From: Cloacibacillus sp.
GTDB lineage: Bacteria > Synergistota > Synergistia > Synergistales > Synergistaceae
Length of the DNA stretch: 64,000 nt
Direction of reading: 5' to 3'
Assembly (NCBI GenBank): GCA_036655895.1
Contig: JAVVPF010000008.1
Span: 1-64,000 of the forward strand
Shown: in pieces, positions 42,676 through 51,251 of the stretch
Position numbering within the stretch: position 1 is the first letter of the stretch
Layout of the letters: each line of letters opens with the position of its first letter
Notes under the pieces: model-generated
The model's input: only the letters and a program-made list of their open reading frames with translations
Database searches by the model: none
Told to the model about the DNA's origin: nothing
Program-made: the position numbers and the translations under genes

Positions 42676-42755
42676 AAAACTGTTCTGAATAAAAGACGGC
42701 AATTAGCGTTAAAGCACTGACAATAAAGAATAACACTCAAGGAGGAAATTTAATT

Positions 42756-43241
42756 ATGGCAACTCAGGAAAATTTCGCAACAGCATTCGCAGGAGAATCA
42801 CAGGCAAATCGTAAATATCTTCTTTACGCCGACCAGGCGGAGAAAGACGGCTTTCCCGGCATCGCGAAGCTCTTCCGCGCGACAGCGGCGGCCGAGACCA
42901 TCCACGCGTTCGCAGAATTCCGCGCAATGGGCGGAGTAGGCACCACAGCCTCCAACCTTCAGGCGGCCATCAACGGCGAGACCTACGAATTCACAGAGAT
43001 GTATCCTCCTATGATCACAGAAGCCGAGTCACAGGGCAACAAAGAGGCCGTCCGCATCTTCACCTACGCAGACAAGGCCGAAAAAATACACGCGGCTCTC
43101 TACACCGACGCGCTGAACGACATGAACAACACAGAAGCCGACTACTACCTCTGCCCCATCTGCGGCTTCATCCACAAAGGCGCCACCACAGATTCATGCC
43201 CCATCTGCGGAGCGAAAGCCTCAATATTCCAGAAATTCTAA
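42756..43241 (+). CDS. rbr: rubrerythrin
   Basis: A 161-residue rubrerythrin: a ferritin-like diiron four-helix bundle (FAGESQANRKYLLYADQAEK, AAAETIHAFAEFRAMG, ANNGET-like Glu ligands, KAEKIHAALYTDAL) followed by a rubredoxin-like [Fe(SCys)4] domain with CPICGFIH and CPICGAKAS. It reduces hydrogen peroxide in the cytoplasm of anaerobes using electrons from rubredoxin or NADH-dependent reductases. AAGGAGG precedes the ATG. The dyad at its promoter suggests PerR-like or other redox control. Confidence 0.96.
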   Translation: MATQENFATAFAGESQANRKYLLYADQAEKDGFPGIAKLFRATAAAETIHAFAEFRAMGGVGTTASNLQAAINGETYEFTEMYPPMITEAESQGNKEAVRIFTYADKAEKIHAALYTDALNDMNNTEADYYLCPICGFIHKGATTDSCPICGAKASIFQKF

Positions 43242-43262
43242 GTCACGACCTCCTCTCAACAA

Positions 43263-43300
43263 CCAACGGCCGCCCTTACCGGGGCGGCCGTTGGTGTTTT
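43263..43300 (+). terminator. rubrerythrin terminator
   Basis: CCAACGGCCGCCC (43263-43275) pairs with GGGCGGCCGTTGG (43282-43294), followed by TGTTTT. Confidence 0.88.
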
Positions 43301-43322
43301 CTTAACATATCGTTCCACTTTC

Positions 43323-43392
43323 GCCTTTGGCCCTTGCCAAAGGCAAAATTTTAGAATAGTATATATACATTTCCACTATTCACAGTTGGAAA
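43323..43392. promoter_or_regulatory. hairpin and inverted repeat upstream of the nitronate monooxygenase-like gene
   Basis: GCCTTTGGC (43323-43331) and GCCAAAGGC (43336-43344) form a perfect 9-bp stem. Further on, TTTCCA (43370-43375) and TGGAAA (43387-43392) form a 6-bp dyad with an AT-rich setting. The first may be a second terminator and the second an operator; neither role is proven. Confidence 0.4.
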
Positions 43393-43429
43393 TTAATAAT
43401 TTTAGGACAATAGCTGAAAGGAATTAAAT

Positions 43430-44551
43430 ATGGAAAACGAATATACAAATCTTCCGAAATTAACTATAGGCGCACATACGCCTAGATACCCCATCATACA
43501 GGGCGGCATGGGCATCATGGTCTCTGGCCCAAAACTTGCCGGCGCGGTGGCGGCGGCGGGCGGCATAGGTACTATAGCCTCCGTCGGTATGGCCGCATCA
43601 TGCAGCGATTTTGACATGAACTCCGGCGCTAAAAACATCGAAACGCAGAACAACAAAATACTCGCGCAATACATAACAGAGGCCAAGGCCGCGTCAAACG
43701 GCGGCGTCATTGCCGTCAACTGCATGTGCGCCTTAAGCGACTACGAAGAGCTGGTTCGCACCTCATGCGAAGCGGGCGCCGACATCATCATCTCAGGCGC
43801 AGGCCTTCCGCTCAAACTGCCGCAGATAACGGCCGACTTTCCAAACACGGCGCTCGTCCCCATTGTCAGCAGCGTCAAGGCGGCCGGGCTTATCCTCTCC
43901 CGCTGGGTCAAACACTACAACAGACTTCCCGACGCCTTCGTAGTCGAGACGCCGAACACCGCGGGCGGTCACCTCGGCGCGCGCGACGCGGAGCAGGCGA
44001 TGGAAGAAAACCTCTCGCTTAAAGAGGTCGTCCCCGCGCTTGTTGCATATCTGAAAGAGCAGGGGTACAACATCCCAGTCATCTCCGCCGGAGGCATCTG
44101 GGACGGACGCGACATGAAAGAGGCCTTTGCGATGGGCGCAGTAGGCGTGCAGATGGGAACACGCTTTGCCGCAACGGAAGAGGGAGACGCCTCCGACCGT
44201 TTCAAGCAGGCCTACATCGACGCGGAGGACAAAGACGTCGTGCTGCTGAAAAGCCCATGCGGGCTGCCGGGACGCGCGATAATGAGCCCGCTGCTAGAAC
44301 GCTATTTTTCCGACACGCTCGATATGGCGAAATGCCGCGCCGCCTGTCTTTCGCACTGCCTCTGCCGCGTGAAGCACGAGACCTTCTGCATAGCGGACGC
44401 GCTCGTCAGCGCCTACAAGGGAGACTGGGAAAACGGCCTCTTTTTCTGCGGCAGCAACGTCGGCCACGTAAAGTCTATTCTGAAGGTGAAAGACCTCATG
44501 ACGGAGCTGCTTTCGGAATTCAGCACGCCGGAGCCCGCTCCTTTGCGCTAA
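43430..44551 (+). CDS. nitronate monooxygenase / FabK-like FMN flavoprotein
   Basis: A 373-residue TIM-barrel flavoprotein of the 2-nitropropane dioxygenase/FabK family: RYPIIQGGMGIMVSGPKLAG, VNCMCALSDYEELVR, ADIIISGAGLPLKLP, FVVETPNTAGGHLGARDAEQ (containing the AGGH catalytic-type His), ISAGGIWDGRDMKEAFAMGA and VQMGTRFAATEEGDASDRFK. A Cys-rich tail (MAKCRAACLSHCLCRVKHE) is unusual versus short NMOs and might bind a metal or Fe-S cluster. Activity could be nitronate oxidation or, by analogy to FabK, enoyl reduction. No fatty-acid genes are adjacent. Confidence 0.82.
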   Translation: MENEYTNLPKLTIGAHTPRYPIIQGGMGIMVSGPKLAGAVAAAGGIGTIASVGMAASCSDFDMNSGAKNIETQNNKILAQYITEAKAASNGGVIAVNCMCALSDYEELVRTSCEAGADIIISGAGLPLKLPQITADFPNTALVPIVSSVKAAGLILSRWVKHYNRLPDAFVVETPNTAGGHLGARDAEQAMEENLSLKEVVPALVAYLKEQGYNIPVISAGGIWDGRDMKEAFAMGAVGVQMGTRFAATEEGDASDRFKQAYIDAEDKDVVLLKSPCGLPGRAIMSPLLERYFSDTLDMAKCRAACLSHCLCRVKHETFCIADALVSAYKGDWENGLFFCGSNVGHVKSILKVKDLMTELLSEFSTPEPAPLR

Positions 44552-44591
44552 CAACACGCGCTCTGGTTTTGCAAAAGATAAAAGTTCGCAT

Positions 44592-44622
44592 GATGGCCCC
44601 CGTCGACAAGACGAGGGCCATC
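44592..44622 (+). terminator. terminator-like hairpin after the flavoprotein gene
   Basis: GATGGCCC-CCGTC (44592-44604) and GACG-AGGGCCATC (44610-44622) form a long stem with a GACAA-type loop; the following T-run is poor (GTTATATTT). Confidence 0.65.
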
Positions 44623-44723
44623 GTTATATTTCGGCGGCGCTGCTGCGCCCCCCGCCGTAAGTAAAATAACAAGCATCGCAGAGCGCAAAAATGGCAAAAC
44701 GTTCACTTTTGCGCGCCGACGTA

Positions 44724-44753
44724 TTGAAAATTGCGACGCAGACGAGGTATAAT
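44724..44753 (+). promoter_or_regulatory. promoter of the pseudopilin gene
   Basis: TTGAAA (44724-44729), 18 bp, TATAAT (44748-44753), about 60 bp ahead of the start codon. Confidence 0.7.
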
Positions 44754-44814
44754 AAGACGAAGAAAAATAGCGCTGATTGATAGATCTTAAATAAAAAACA
44801 GGAGAACCATCAAG

Positions 44815-45555
44815 ATGGATAAAGGACATGGATTTACGCTGGTAGAGGTGCTGATAACGCTTGCGATAATAGGGATACTTGCGTCGCTTGGCTTTGTCAG
44901 CTTTGGAAAGGCGACGGACCGCGCGGGCGACACCGTCTGCCTCGCAAACAGAAAAACTATCATGCGGGCCTACGAGATAGACAAAAATTCAAAGAGGCCG
45001 GCGCCGGACCTTAAGGCGTTCGTAGCGGCCAGCTACGACAACATGATAGACAACGAAAAAGCGCGCTGCCCCGCGGGCGGCGTATACTCCGCCTCAAGGG
45101 ACGCCGTGACGAGCAGGGAGATAGTGGTCTGCTCTCTGCCGCGCCATAACGACGGCGTGGCGCCGGACGGTGGGTTATCCGCAAATAGCAAATGGGAGGA
45201 CGCCGTAAAGGACGGGCTAAAGCCCGGAGATATATTTGAGAAGGACGGCGTATATTACGTAGCTACTACCGATTTTAATGGTAACTTCGATAAAAATATA
45301 CCTTCCGGCAAAACACCTGAGGAAATCGCGCGCGCCCAGCAAAATGCCGACGGCGGCCTTGTAAAATTAACTGGTAATAAATTTGATTGGCAAACTACTC
45401 CACTTCCGTTTTCCATTTCCAGAGGAGATGTCATTATATTTAATGGAACCACCTATGTTTGTCGACTGTCGGTCAGTACATCTTTTAATGTGGATGCAAA
45501 CAATTACAACAGAGTTGTTCTAGACACCCTACCAGATTTGTTTAAGCTGCCATAG
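44815..45555 (+). CDS. type IV pilin-like (pseudopilin) secreted protein
   Basis: A 246-residue protein with a type III prepilin leader: short leader MDKGHG, then FTLVEVLITLAIIGILASLG with Glu at +5, expected to be cut by prepilin peptidase after Gly6. The hydrophobic helix (7-28) is followed by a globular domain with two Cys (CLANRK and ARCPAGG) and others. The 3' third (from about 45250) is markedly more AT-rich and Asn/Thr-rich than the first part. No pilus assembly genes lie nearby, so it is an orphan pilin or substrate-like pseudopilin. AGGAG precedes the ATG. Confidence 0.85.
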   Translation: MDKGHGFTLVEVLITLAIIGILASLGFVSFGKATDRAGDTVCLANRKTIMRAYEIDKNSKRPAPDLKAFVAASYDNMIDNEKARCPAGGVYSASRDAVTSREIVVCSLPRHNDGVAPDGGLSANSKWEDAVKDGLKPGDIFEKDGVYYVATTDFNGNFDKNIPSGKTPEEIARAQQNADGGLVKLTGNKFDWQTTPLPFSISRGDVIIFNGTTYVCRLSVSTSFNVDANNYNRVVLDTLPDLFKLP

Positions 45556-45621
45556 CACAAACCAATATGAGTCACAAGAATAAGGCATATTTCCATGCGA
45601 TGAAATTTAACCTACATTCCC

Positions 45622-46695
45622 CTATATCTTAGAATAGACCGTTTTCGCGCTCACTCCGGGGCACATGCCCAGCTTTCCGGAGAGGGCGCTTATCGTTTCG
45701 TTCGGCGCGTCCATTATGATGCTTATTATGGAGATGCCGCGCTCTCTGTACGGCATGCCCATGCGCCCTATGATGTAGTCGCTGTAGTTGTGAAGAAGCT
45801 GGTTTATCTTCTCCGCGGCCTCCGGGTCTTCCACTATTATCCCTATCTGCGCTATCCTTGTTTCCATTTTTATCAGCCTTTCCGTACGCGCCGCGCCCTC
45901 ACTGGGGGCGGGCACTATGCTCGTATATTCGCCTCTGCCTACGCGGTATCTGTGTATGTGGACGGGGACGTCGAAGGCTTTTTGCAGGTTCTCCTCCGTA
46001 AGGACCATCTCCGTAGCTCCGAACATCGCGCTTTTATCTGGCAGCAGAAGAAGCGCCTTCTGCGAAATGTCCATCGCGTGCTCCGGGTAGTGCGTGTTTA
46101 TGACGGCGCTTATGTTTCGCTCCTTGCAGAGCGTCGAGATGGTGCGCAGCACCGCCGACTGGTTTTTAAAGTCCAGGTTCGACTCCGGCTCGTCCAGCAC
46201 GAGAAGCCTGGGGCGCGCGGCGAGCGCTCGCGCTATCATGACAAGCTGGTATTCCCCGCCGCTTATTTTACTGCAAAGTTTGCCGGCAAGATGTTCCACG
46301 CCGGCAAGCGCCATCGCTTCGCGCGCCGCCTCTTCGTCTTTTTTTCCCGGCATCGCAAGTTCGTTCATGTGCGCGCTGCGGCCCATCAGCACCATTTCGC
46401 GCACGGTGTAGACGAACGACGAAATTTTCGCCTGAGGCACGTAGCCTACGCGGCTCCAAAATTCCCGCTGGCGCAATTTTTTTATATCCTCACCGTCGAG
46501 GTAGGAGGCGCCGCGCCGCCATTTGCGCAGGCCGAGCATACATTTCATGAGCGTCGTCTTTCCCGCGCCGTTTGCGCCAAGCACCGCGAGTATCTCCGGC
46601 TCGCTTACGCTGAAATTTATGTCGCAGAGGCAGTCGGCGCCGCCGTCGTAGCAGAAGCTGCCGCCGCGCACCTCAAAGGAGCCGTTCGTCTTCAT
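45622..46695 (-). CDS. FepC-type ABC ATPase fused to a C-terminal TM1266-like domain
   Basis: A 357-residue fusion. Residues 1-260 are an iron-chelate/B12-type ABC ATPase: Walker A VLGANGAGKTTLMKC, Q-loop YVPQAKIS, signature ISGGEYQLVMIARALA, Walker B LLVLDEPESNLD and H-loop INTHYPEH. After a short linker, residues 277-357 match the TM1266 family: ETRIAQIGIIVEDPEAAEKI, DYIIGRMGMPYRERGISIIS, then APNETISALSGKLGMCPGVS. That small ferredoxin-like domain is usually a stand-alone protein near [FeFe]-hydrogenase maturation genes. The ATG at 46695 overlaps the permease stop (ATGA). It energises import by the FecCD permease; the extra domain may sense a metal or cofactor. Confidence 0.88.
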   Translation of the reverse strand: MKTNGSFEVRGGSFCYDGGADCLCDINFSVSEPEILAVLGANGAGKTTLMKCMLGLRKWRRGASYLDGEDIKKLRQREFWSRVGYVPQAKISSFVYTVREMVLMGRSAHMNELAMPGKKDEEAAREAMALAGVEHLAGKLCSKISGGEYQLVMIARALAARPRLLVLDEPESNLDFKNQSAVLRTISTLCKERNISAVINTHYPEHAMDISQKALLLLPDKSAMFGATEMVLTEENLQKAFDVPVHIHRYRVGRGEYTSIVPAPSEGAARTERLIKMETRIAQIGIIVEDPEAAEKINQLLHNYSDYIIGRMGMPYRERGISIISIIMDAPNETISALSGKLGMCPGVSAKTVYSKI

Positions 46696-47690
46696 GCGCG
46701 TATGCCTCCCGTCTTTCGCAGCAGGATTATGAAAAAGGGCGCGCCTATTACCGCAGTCAGAATAGAGGCCGGTATCTCCGAGGCCGCCGCGCTGCGCGCC
46801 GCCGTGTCTATGACAAGCATGAAGAGCGCGCCAAGCGCCATGCTGGCGGGCACTACGGCACGGTTGTCGTTGCCAAAGAGCATACGTGAGGCGTGAGGGA
46901 TGAGCAGACCGACCCAGCCGATTAAGCCGCACATTGAGACGACTGAGGCCGTTATCATGGCGGCTCCCGTTATGACGAGCAGCCGGACGCGCCGGACGTT
47001 TATGCCAAGCGATGCCGCCTCGTCTTCGCTTAAGGTCATGGCGTTGAGCTTCCACCTGTAGAGCCATATAACGAGCATTCCGGCGCAGATGAGAGGAGAT
47101 CCCATCGCAAGGCTTGCGCGCGTCGCGGCGGACAAGCTGCCCATGAGCCAGAAGGTGATGGCGGGCAGCACGTCCTGAGGGTCTGCCGCGTATTTGACGA
47201 GTGAGACGAGCGCGGCAAAGAGCGCGCTTACGACCATGCCGGCCAGTATCATCATGATGACTGACGACGCGCCGCGCACGCGGCTGACGAACATAACGAG
47301 CGCCACGGCGGCAAGGCCCGCGGCAAGCGCCGAAAGCTGCACGAGATGCGACGGCAGCCCGACAAGTATGCCAAGCACCGCGCCAAACGACGCGCCAGTG
47401 GCCACGCCCAGCGTGTCGGGCGTGGCGAGCGGGTTTGAAAAAAGCGCCTGAAAGGCGGCGCCCGCGACGCCTAGCCCTGCGCCCGCAAGCAGAGCGAGTG
47501 CGATGCGCGGCAGCCGGATGTTGAGCACGACGCTGCGGGCCATCTCCGAGACCTCGACGCCCGCAAGCCCCGGCAGCAGCGCGCCCGCTATTTCCGCAAG
47601 CGTGACGTGAAAACGTCCCGCCGTCATCGCGGCAAGCGAAGAGAAAACGAGCAGCGCGGCTATCGAAAAAATCAGCGCGCCCTTTCTCAT
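46692..47690 (-). CDS. FecCD/BtuC-family ABC permease
   Basis: A 332-residue permease with about ten helices of the BtuC/FecCD type. Family signatures are NIRLPRIALALLAGAGLGVA, GAAFQALFSNPLATPDTLGV, TGASFGAVLGIL and the late LIGWVGLLIPHASRMLFGND. Such permeases import iron-siderophore, heme, cobalamin or other metal chelates as dimers with a FepC-type ATPase and a class III binding protein. Start and stop overlap its neighbours by 4 bp, so it is co-translated with the binding protein and the ATPase fusion. Confidence 0.92.
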   Translation of the reverse strand: MRKGALIFSIAALLVFSSLAAMTAGRFHVTLAEIAGALLPGLAGVEVSEMARSVVLNIRLPRIALALLAGAGLGVAGAAFQALFSNPLATPDTLGVATGASFGAVLGILVGLPSHLVQLSALAAGLAAVALVMFVSRVRGASSVIMMILAGMVVSALFAALVSLVKYAADPQDVLPAITFWLMGSLSAATRASLAMGSPLICAGMLVIWLYRWKLNAMTLSEDEAASLGINVRRVRLLVITGAAMITASVVSMCGLIGWVGLLIPHASRMLFGNDNRAVVPASMALGALFMLVIDTAARSAAASEIPASILTAVIGAPFFIILLRKTGGIRA

Positions 47691-48787
47691 TTAGTCTGGT
47701 TCACGTAGCCGGAGGCCGAGGCGCGCCCCTGATTGAAGACCTGTTTCACCTGCTTGTCCGTCAGAGTGACGCCGTATATTTTTTTGTAGTAGCCGCGCGT
47801 CTCTTTTTCTATGTCTACGTTTTTAAAAAGCTGCGGGTAGACCTTCTGCGCCGTCCACAAAAGCGTGACGGGCGTGTCTATGCCCGGCGTGTAGCTGCGG
47901 TAGGTGCCAAGCGGCATTTTGTAGACCGCCTTGTTCTTGACGGCGCGCACGCCGCTCCAGTCGCGCCCCGGCGTTTTGTTCGAGTAGAGGTCCTCCGGCA
48001 GCGCCGGCGTGAAGTTTGTTATGAAGATGACGTCCGGGTTCCATTTATAGACCTGCTCCATCGTTATGACGGCGTTCATGTTCTCCGCCGGAACCTCTTC
48101 CGCCGCGTTCTTCGCACCTACTGCGTCGCACCAGTACTGGCCGAAGAAGCTCTTGCCGGAGGTCACTATTTTTTTATCGTCGTACTGGAAGAGGTAGAGC
48201 ACCTTTTTGCGCGCTTCCGGCTTTATGTTCTTCACCTTTTTTTGAACGTCGGCGTAGACGCTTTTGCTGTAGGCGGAGGCTTCGCGGCTCTTCGCGCTCT
48301 CTGGGAATATCTGGCTCAGCGTCTTTATCCATTCGTCGTAGGTGCGCAGCACGTCGTAGTTCCACTTTGTAGGCGAGATGGCGACCGCCGTGAGGCCCGC
48401 CGCGCGGATCTTTTTGCCCATCTCCTTGTCGCCCGCAAGATAAAAGACAATATCGGGACGCAGCGTCATAAGCTCTTCGATGTTTATGTCAGAGCCGCTT
48501 GTGAAACCAGTCTGCGCCTTCAGTATATCGGGGAAAAGCTCGCCCAGCAGCCCCGCCTTCGCAGCGCCCATAGAGGCTGGGGGGATGCCCACTATTTTTT
48601 TGGCCGAGTTCAGAAATACCGTCACGACCGACGCAAAGGGAAGGATGCCGGCAATGGCTACCCTTTCTATTTTGTCTGGAAGAGTTACTTTAAAGCCGTC
48701 CTCGTCCGTTACGACGCGCGCGGCAAACGATGGGGCGGCAAACGACATAACCATCGCCGCCATTAAAAGCACAGCCAGTTTTTTCAT
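47687..48787 (-). CDS. periplasmic metal-chelate binding protein (class III SBP)
   Basis: A 366-residue FepB/BtuF-like substrate-binding protein. It has a signal peptide (KKLAVLLMAAMVMSFAAPSF then AA), no lipobox cysteine, and the class III body: VAIAGILPFASVVTVFL, IEELMTLRPDIVFYLAG, MEQVYKWNPDVIFITNF, and a closing helix region. It captures an extracytoplasmic ligand such as an iron chelate, corrinoid or other metal complex for the FecCD permease; the ligand is unknown. The ATG overlaps the stop of the nitrogenase-like gene (ATGA), tying import to the reductase genes. Confidence 0.88.
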   Translation of the reverse strand: MKKLAVLLMAAMVMSFAAPSFAARVVTDEDGFKVTLPDKIERVAIAGILPFASVVTVFLNSAKKIVGIPPASMGAAKAGLLGELFPDILKAQTGFTSGSDINIEELMTLRPDIVFYLAGDKEMGKKIRAAGLTAVAISPTKWNYDVLRTYDEWIKTLSQIFPESAKSREASAYSKSVYADVQKKVKNIKPEARKKVLYLFQYDDKKIVTSGKSFFGQYWCDAVGAKNAAEEVPAENMNAVITMEQVYKWNPDVIFITNFTPALPEDLYSNKTPGRDWSGVRAVKNKAVYKMPLGTYRSYTPGIDTPVTLLWTAQKVYPQLFKNVDIEKETRGYYKKIYGVTLTDKQVKQVFNQGRASASGYVNQTK

Positions 48788-49926
48788 AACGAAAGCTCCC
48801 TTTCTATCCATTCATTAAAAGCTCCGCCGATAAATATCGGGATGTCGCTTCGGTAGATGCGCCCGGAAAAACCCTCGTGCGGCAGGCTGACAAAGCGGCA
48901 GTCCGCCGGGGCCGCCGCGCGAAAAAGCGGGTCGGCTATCACTATATCCGCTTTTTTCAGCGTAGAAAATATCGCGTCTTCGTCGGGAAAGCCAAGCGGC
49001 GATATGGCGCGCACCCCGCGCAGGCGATAGTCCTCACGCAGCGCGCGCGCTATCGAGGCGCACTGCACCGGCTCGCCTATGACGAATATCTTGTCGTCTT
49101 CCGCAGCGCGCGGCGCGTTCAGCAAGCTTTGGTCCTCTCCACAAGCCGCCGCCTTTTCTATGAGCGCGAGCATTTCAAGCGTCACGCTTTCGCCGACCGG
49201 AAGGCCGGTGACGCACGGCGTGCCGTATATCTCGCGCAGCGCAGCAGCCGGCCCCTCTCCGCAGGATGAAACGACTACGTTCACGCAGGCCTCTCCCGCG
49301 TGCATCAGCTCATCCCACGAAGAGCCCATCGCCCAGCAGCCGACGACGGAACAGCCGTTTTCCTCAAAGAGCGCCCGCAGCGCGGGGACGTTGCCCGTCA
49401 CCGAAAAATCAAGCGGCGTGACGCCAAGCAGATTGACGGATGGGCGCGCACCGGACGCGCGAGGCACGCGCGTTACATCCTTGCCGCAGAAGCGGCGCGC
49501 TATCGCCTCAAGCGCCATCGAAGCGCCGCTGTTGTAGGAGTGCATGCTGTTCGTCGCAAGCCCCAGCGTCGGCATCCCGCACCGCGCCTCTATAAGCCGC
49601 GCTATCGCCGGCAGGTCCGTCCCCATCATCATCGGGATAGGCGTCCCGGCAACGGCGACAAACCGCGGCTTCAGCTCCAGCGCTGCACGGCATACGTCGC
49701 AGATGAGCTTCTCGTCGTCGCCCATAAGCGCGTCCACCTCAGCGAGGGCGGAGACGTAGACCATAGAGGGCATATCGTACCAGCGCGGCTCGTCGTGCGT
49801 ATTGTAGGTGGAGTTGCAGCCCGAGGCGTCGTGCATTATCGTCATGCCGCCCATCTCATAGAGCGCGGAGGCGACGCCCGAGACGTCCGCCGTATATGTC
49901 GAAAGTATCGAACTTGTCTGTTTCAA
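48784..49926 (-). CDS. nitrogenase component 1-like subunit (NifK/NifD fold), gene 2
   Basis: A 380-residue member of the nitrogenase component 1 superfamily. Recognisable parts are SSILSTYTADVSGVASALYE, IMHDASGCNSTYNTHDEPRW (the N-terminal cluster-region cysteine), FVAVAGTPIPMMMGTDLPAI, and a third Rossmann-like domain (IFVIGEPVQCASIARALRED). It is shorter than NifD or NifK and lacks most P-cluster and FeMo-cofactor ligands, so it is not a dinitrogen-fixing subunit. It should pair with the 442-residue subunit. The TTG start at 49926 overlaps the upstream stop (TTGA) after GGGGGTG. Confidence 0.82.
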   Translation of the reverse strand: MKQTSSILSTYTADVSGVASALYEMGGMTIMHDASGCNSTYNTHDEPRWYDMPSMVYVSALAEVDALMGDDEKLICDVCRAALELKPRFVAVAGTPIPMMMGTDLPAIARLIEARCGMPTLGLATNSMHSYNSGASMALEAIARRFCGKDVTRVPRASGARPSVNLLGVTPLDFSVTGNVPALRALFEENGCSVVGCWAMGSSWDELMHAGEACVNVVVSSCGEGPAAALREIYGTPCVTGLPVGESVTLEMLALIEKAAACGEDQSLLNAPRAAEDDKIFVIGEPVQCASIARALREDYRLRGVRAISPLGFPDEDAIFSTLKKADIVIADPLFRAAAPADCRFVSLPHEGFSGRIYRSDIPIFIGGAFNEWIERELSL

Positions 49927-51251
49927 CAGCAGCACCCCCAGCCCTTCACCTGAATGATTTTCTTGGTATCTTTTTCGTTTATCACAGCCTCGCATATCTC
50001 CTCCGCCATGCGCGCTATGCCGTCGTAGCCCCAAAAACCGCCGCCTTCCAGCACATTGACGAAGTGGGGCGTATCCGTGAAGTAGGCCGCCTTTTGACCG
50101 ATGGCTATAGTCTCGTCCAAAGAAGAGGCGTTTGCGCGCGGCAGAAGGCCCATCTTCGGATGCACCGTAGCCGCAAGCTCAAGCTCCGGGTATTTTTCGC
50201 GCAGCCTGTCAAAAGCGGGACGCTCCTCCGGTATGAACTGATCCGCGTAGACGCACGTCACGTGTATGCCGTGGTCGAGCAGCAGCTCCGCAAGCCCAAG
50301 CGGACGCGGCGTAGCCGTGTAGTCTATGACAACGGGCCTCTCTCCAACAAGACGCGCGGCATACGAAAGCGCGCGCTCCGCCTCCGCGCGAAGCAGCGCC
50401 GTATCTATCTTTGGGATCTTCAGGCGCGCCGCGAGCTTGTCAAGGTTTTCCTCAATCTCGCGCGCCTCGTAGCTGAGCGGCAGATAAATATAATCCTGCC
50501 CGATGCGCTCCTTCAGATCCTTCACAGCCGTAAGCGCCGCCGGCATATAGGCGATGTTCAGCGAGCTTTCGGCCATCTTCCGGTATTCGTCGAAGCTCTT
50601 GCAGGCCGTTATCTCACGCACCGTAAAACCGGCGCTTTTTAGCATCCGCACAAAGTCCGAAGAGGCCTCCGTAGGATAATTGTTGCCGATTATGTTGACC
50701 GCCTTTGCGTCAAGCGCTGGACGCCGTTCAAGAAAACTGTACAGCCGCGAGCGCGTCATTGGGTCTGGCGGCGTCTTCGTCTTTCGCATTATCGGGTTCA
50801 TGTAGCAGTCGGTGAAATATATATCGGGAAAACGCGCGAGGAGCTTTTCGTAAACGTAGTTCAGGTCGCAGCCCATGAAATGGTGGATGCAGCTCGTAAA
50901 AATAAGGACGGCGGCGGGCTGCTTTGGGAGCTTATTGAGAATGTCGGTCACGCCCTCTATTATCAGCGCCTCCATGTCGCCGTCAAGCACGTTGTTCTCG
51001 CAGACGGCGATCGTTGAAAAGCGGCTCGACGCGCCCATCTCCGCCGCCGTGAGCACGACGCCGCGAAGACAGCCCTGCGCGCAGACATATATCTGATGGC
51101 TCTCCGGCAGCAGCATCGCCGTATGGACGATGTTCCAGAGGCCGCGCGCGGGCGAGCCGTACTCCACGCCGTATTCATAAGGCGCAAGCGACGCGGCCTC
51201 CTTTATTTTAACCGTAGCCCCGCTGTAATCCGGCTTGTGGAGGTCTATCAT
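49923..51251 (-). CDS. nitrogenase component 1-like subunit (NifD fold), gene 1
   Basis: A 442-residue nitrogenase component 1 homologue. It has an N-terminal cysteine motif ([20 protein letters not shown]), an acidic docking-type segment ([20 protein letters not shown]), [20 protein letters not shown], a middle domain with [20 protein letters not shown], and a C-terminal tail GWGCCC. Cysteines C58 and C62 and those in [11 protein letters not shown] are candidate cluster ligands at the subunit interface. Such proteins carry out multi-electron reductions fed by a NifH-like partner, as in chlorophyll, F430 and methylthio-alkane systems. The substrate here is unknown. It starts within 4 bp of the NifH-like stop. 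Confidence 0.85.
   Translation of the reverse strand: MIDLHKPDYSGATVKIKEAASLAPYEYGVEYGSPARGLWNIVHTAMLLPESHQIYVCAQGCLRGVVLTAAEMGASSRFSTIAVCENNVLDGDMEALIIEGVTDILNKLPKQPAAVLIFTSCIHHFMGCDLNYVYEKLLARFPDIYFTDCYMNPIMRKTKTPPDPMTRSRLYSFLERRPALDAKAVNIIGNNYPTEASSDFVRMLKSAGFTVREITACKSFDEYRKMAESSLNIAYMPAALTAVKDLKERIGQDYIYLPLSYEAREIEENLDKLAARLKIPKIDTALLRAEAERALSYAARLVGERPVVIDYTATPRPLGLAELLLDHGIHVTCVYADQFIPEERPAFDRLREKYPELELAATVHPKMGLLPRANASSLDETIAIGQKAAYFTDTPHFVNVLEGGGFWGYDGIARMAEEICEAVINEKDTKKIIQVKGWGCCC

Noticed and set aside
45790-46896. 368-codon plus-strand open frame opposite the ABC ATPase and permease
   Set aside because: Arg/His/Ala-rich shadow of the ABC genes with no recognisable domain.
46696-47067. 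N-terminal extension of the ABC ATPase-TM1266 frame
   Set aside because: It reads the permease gene in a wrong frame; the ATG at 46695 overlapping the permease stop is the natural start.
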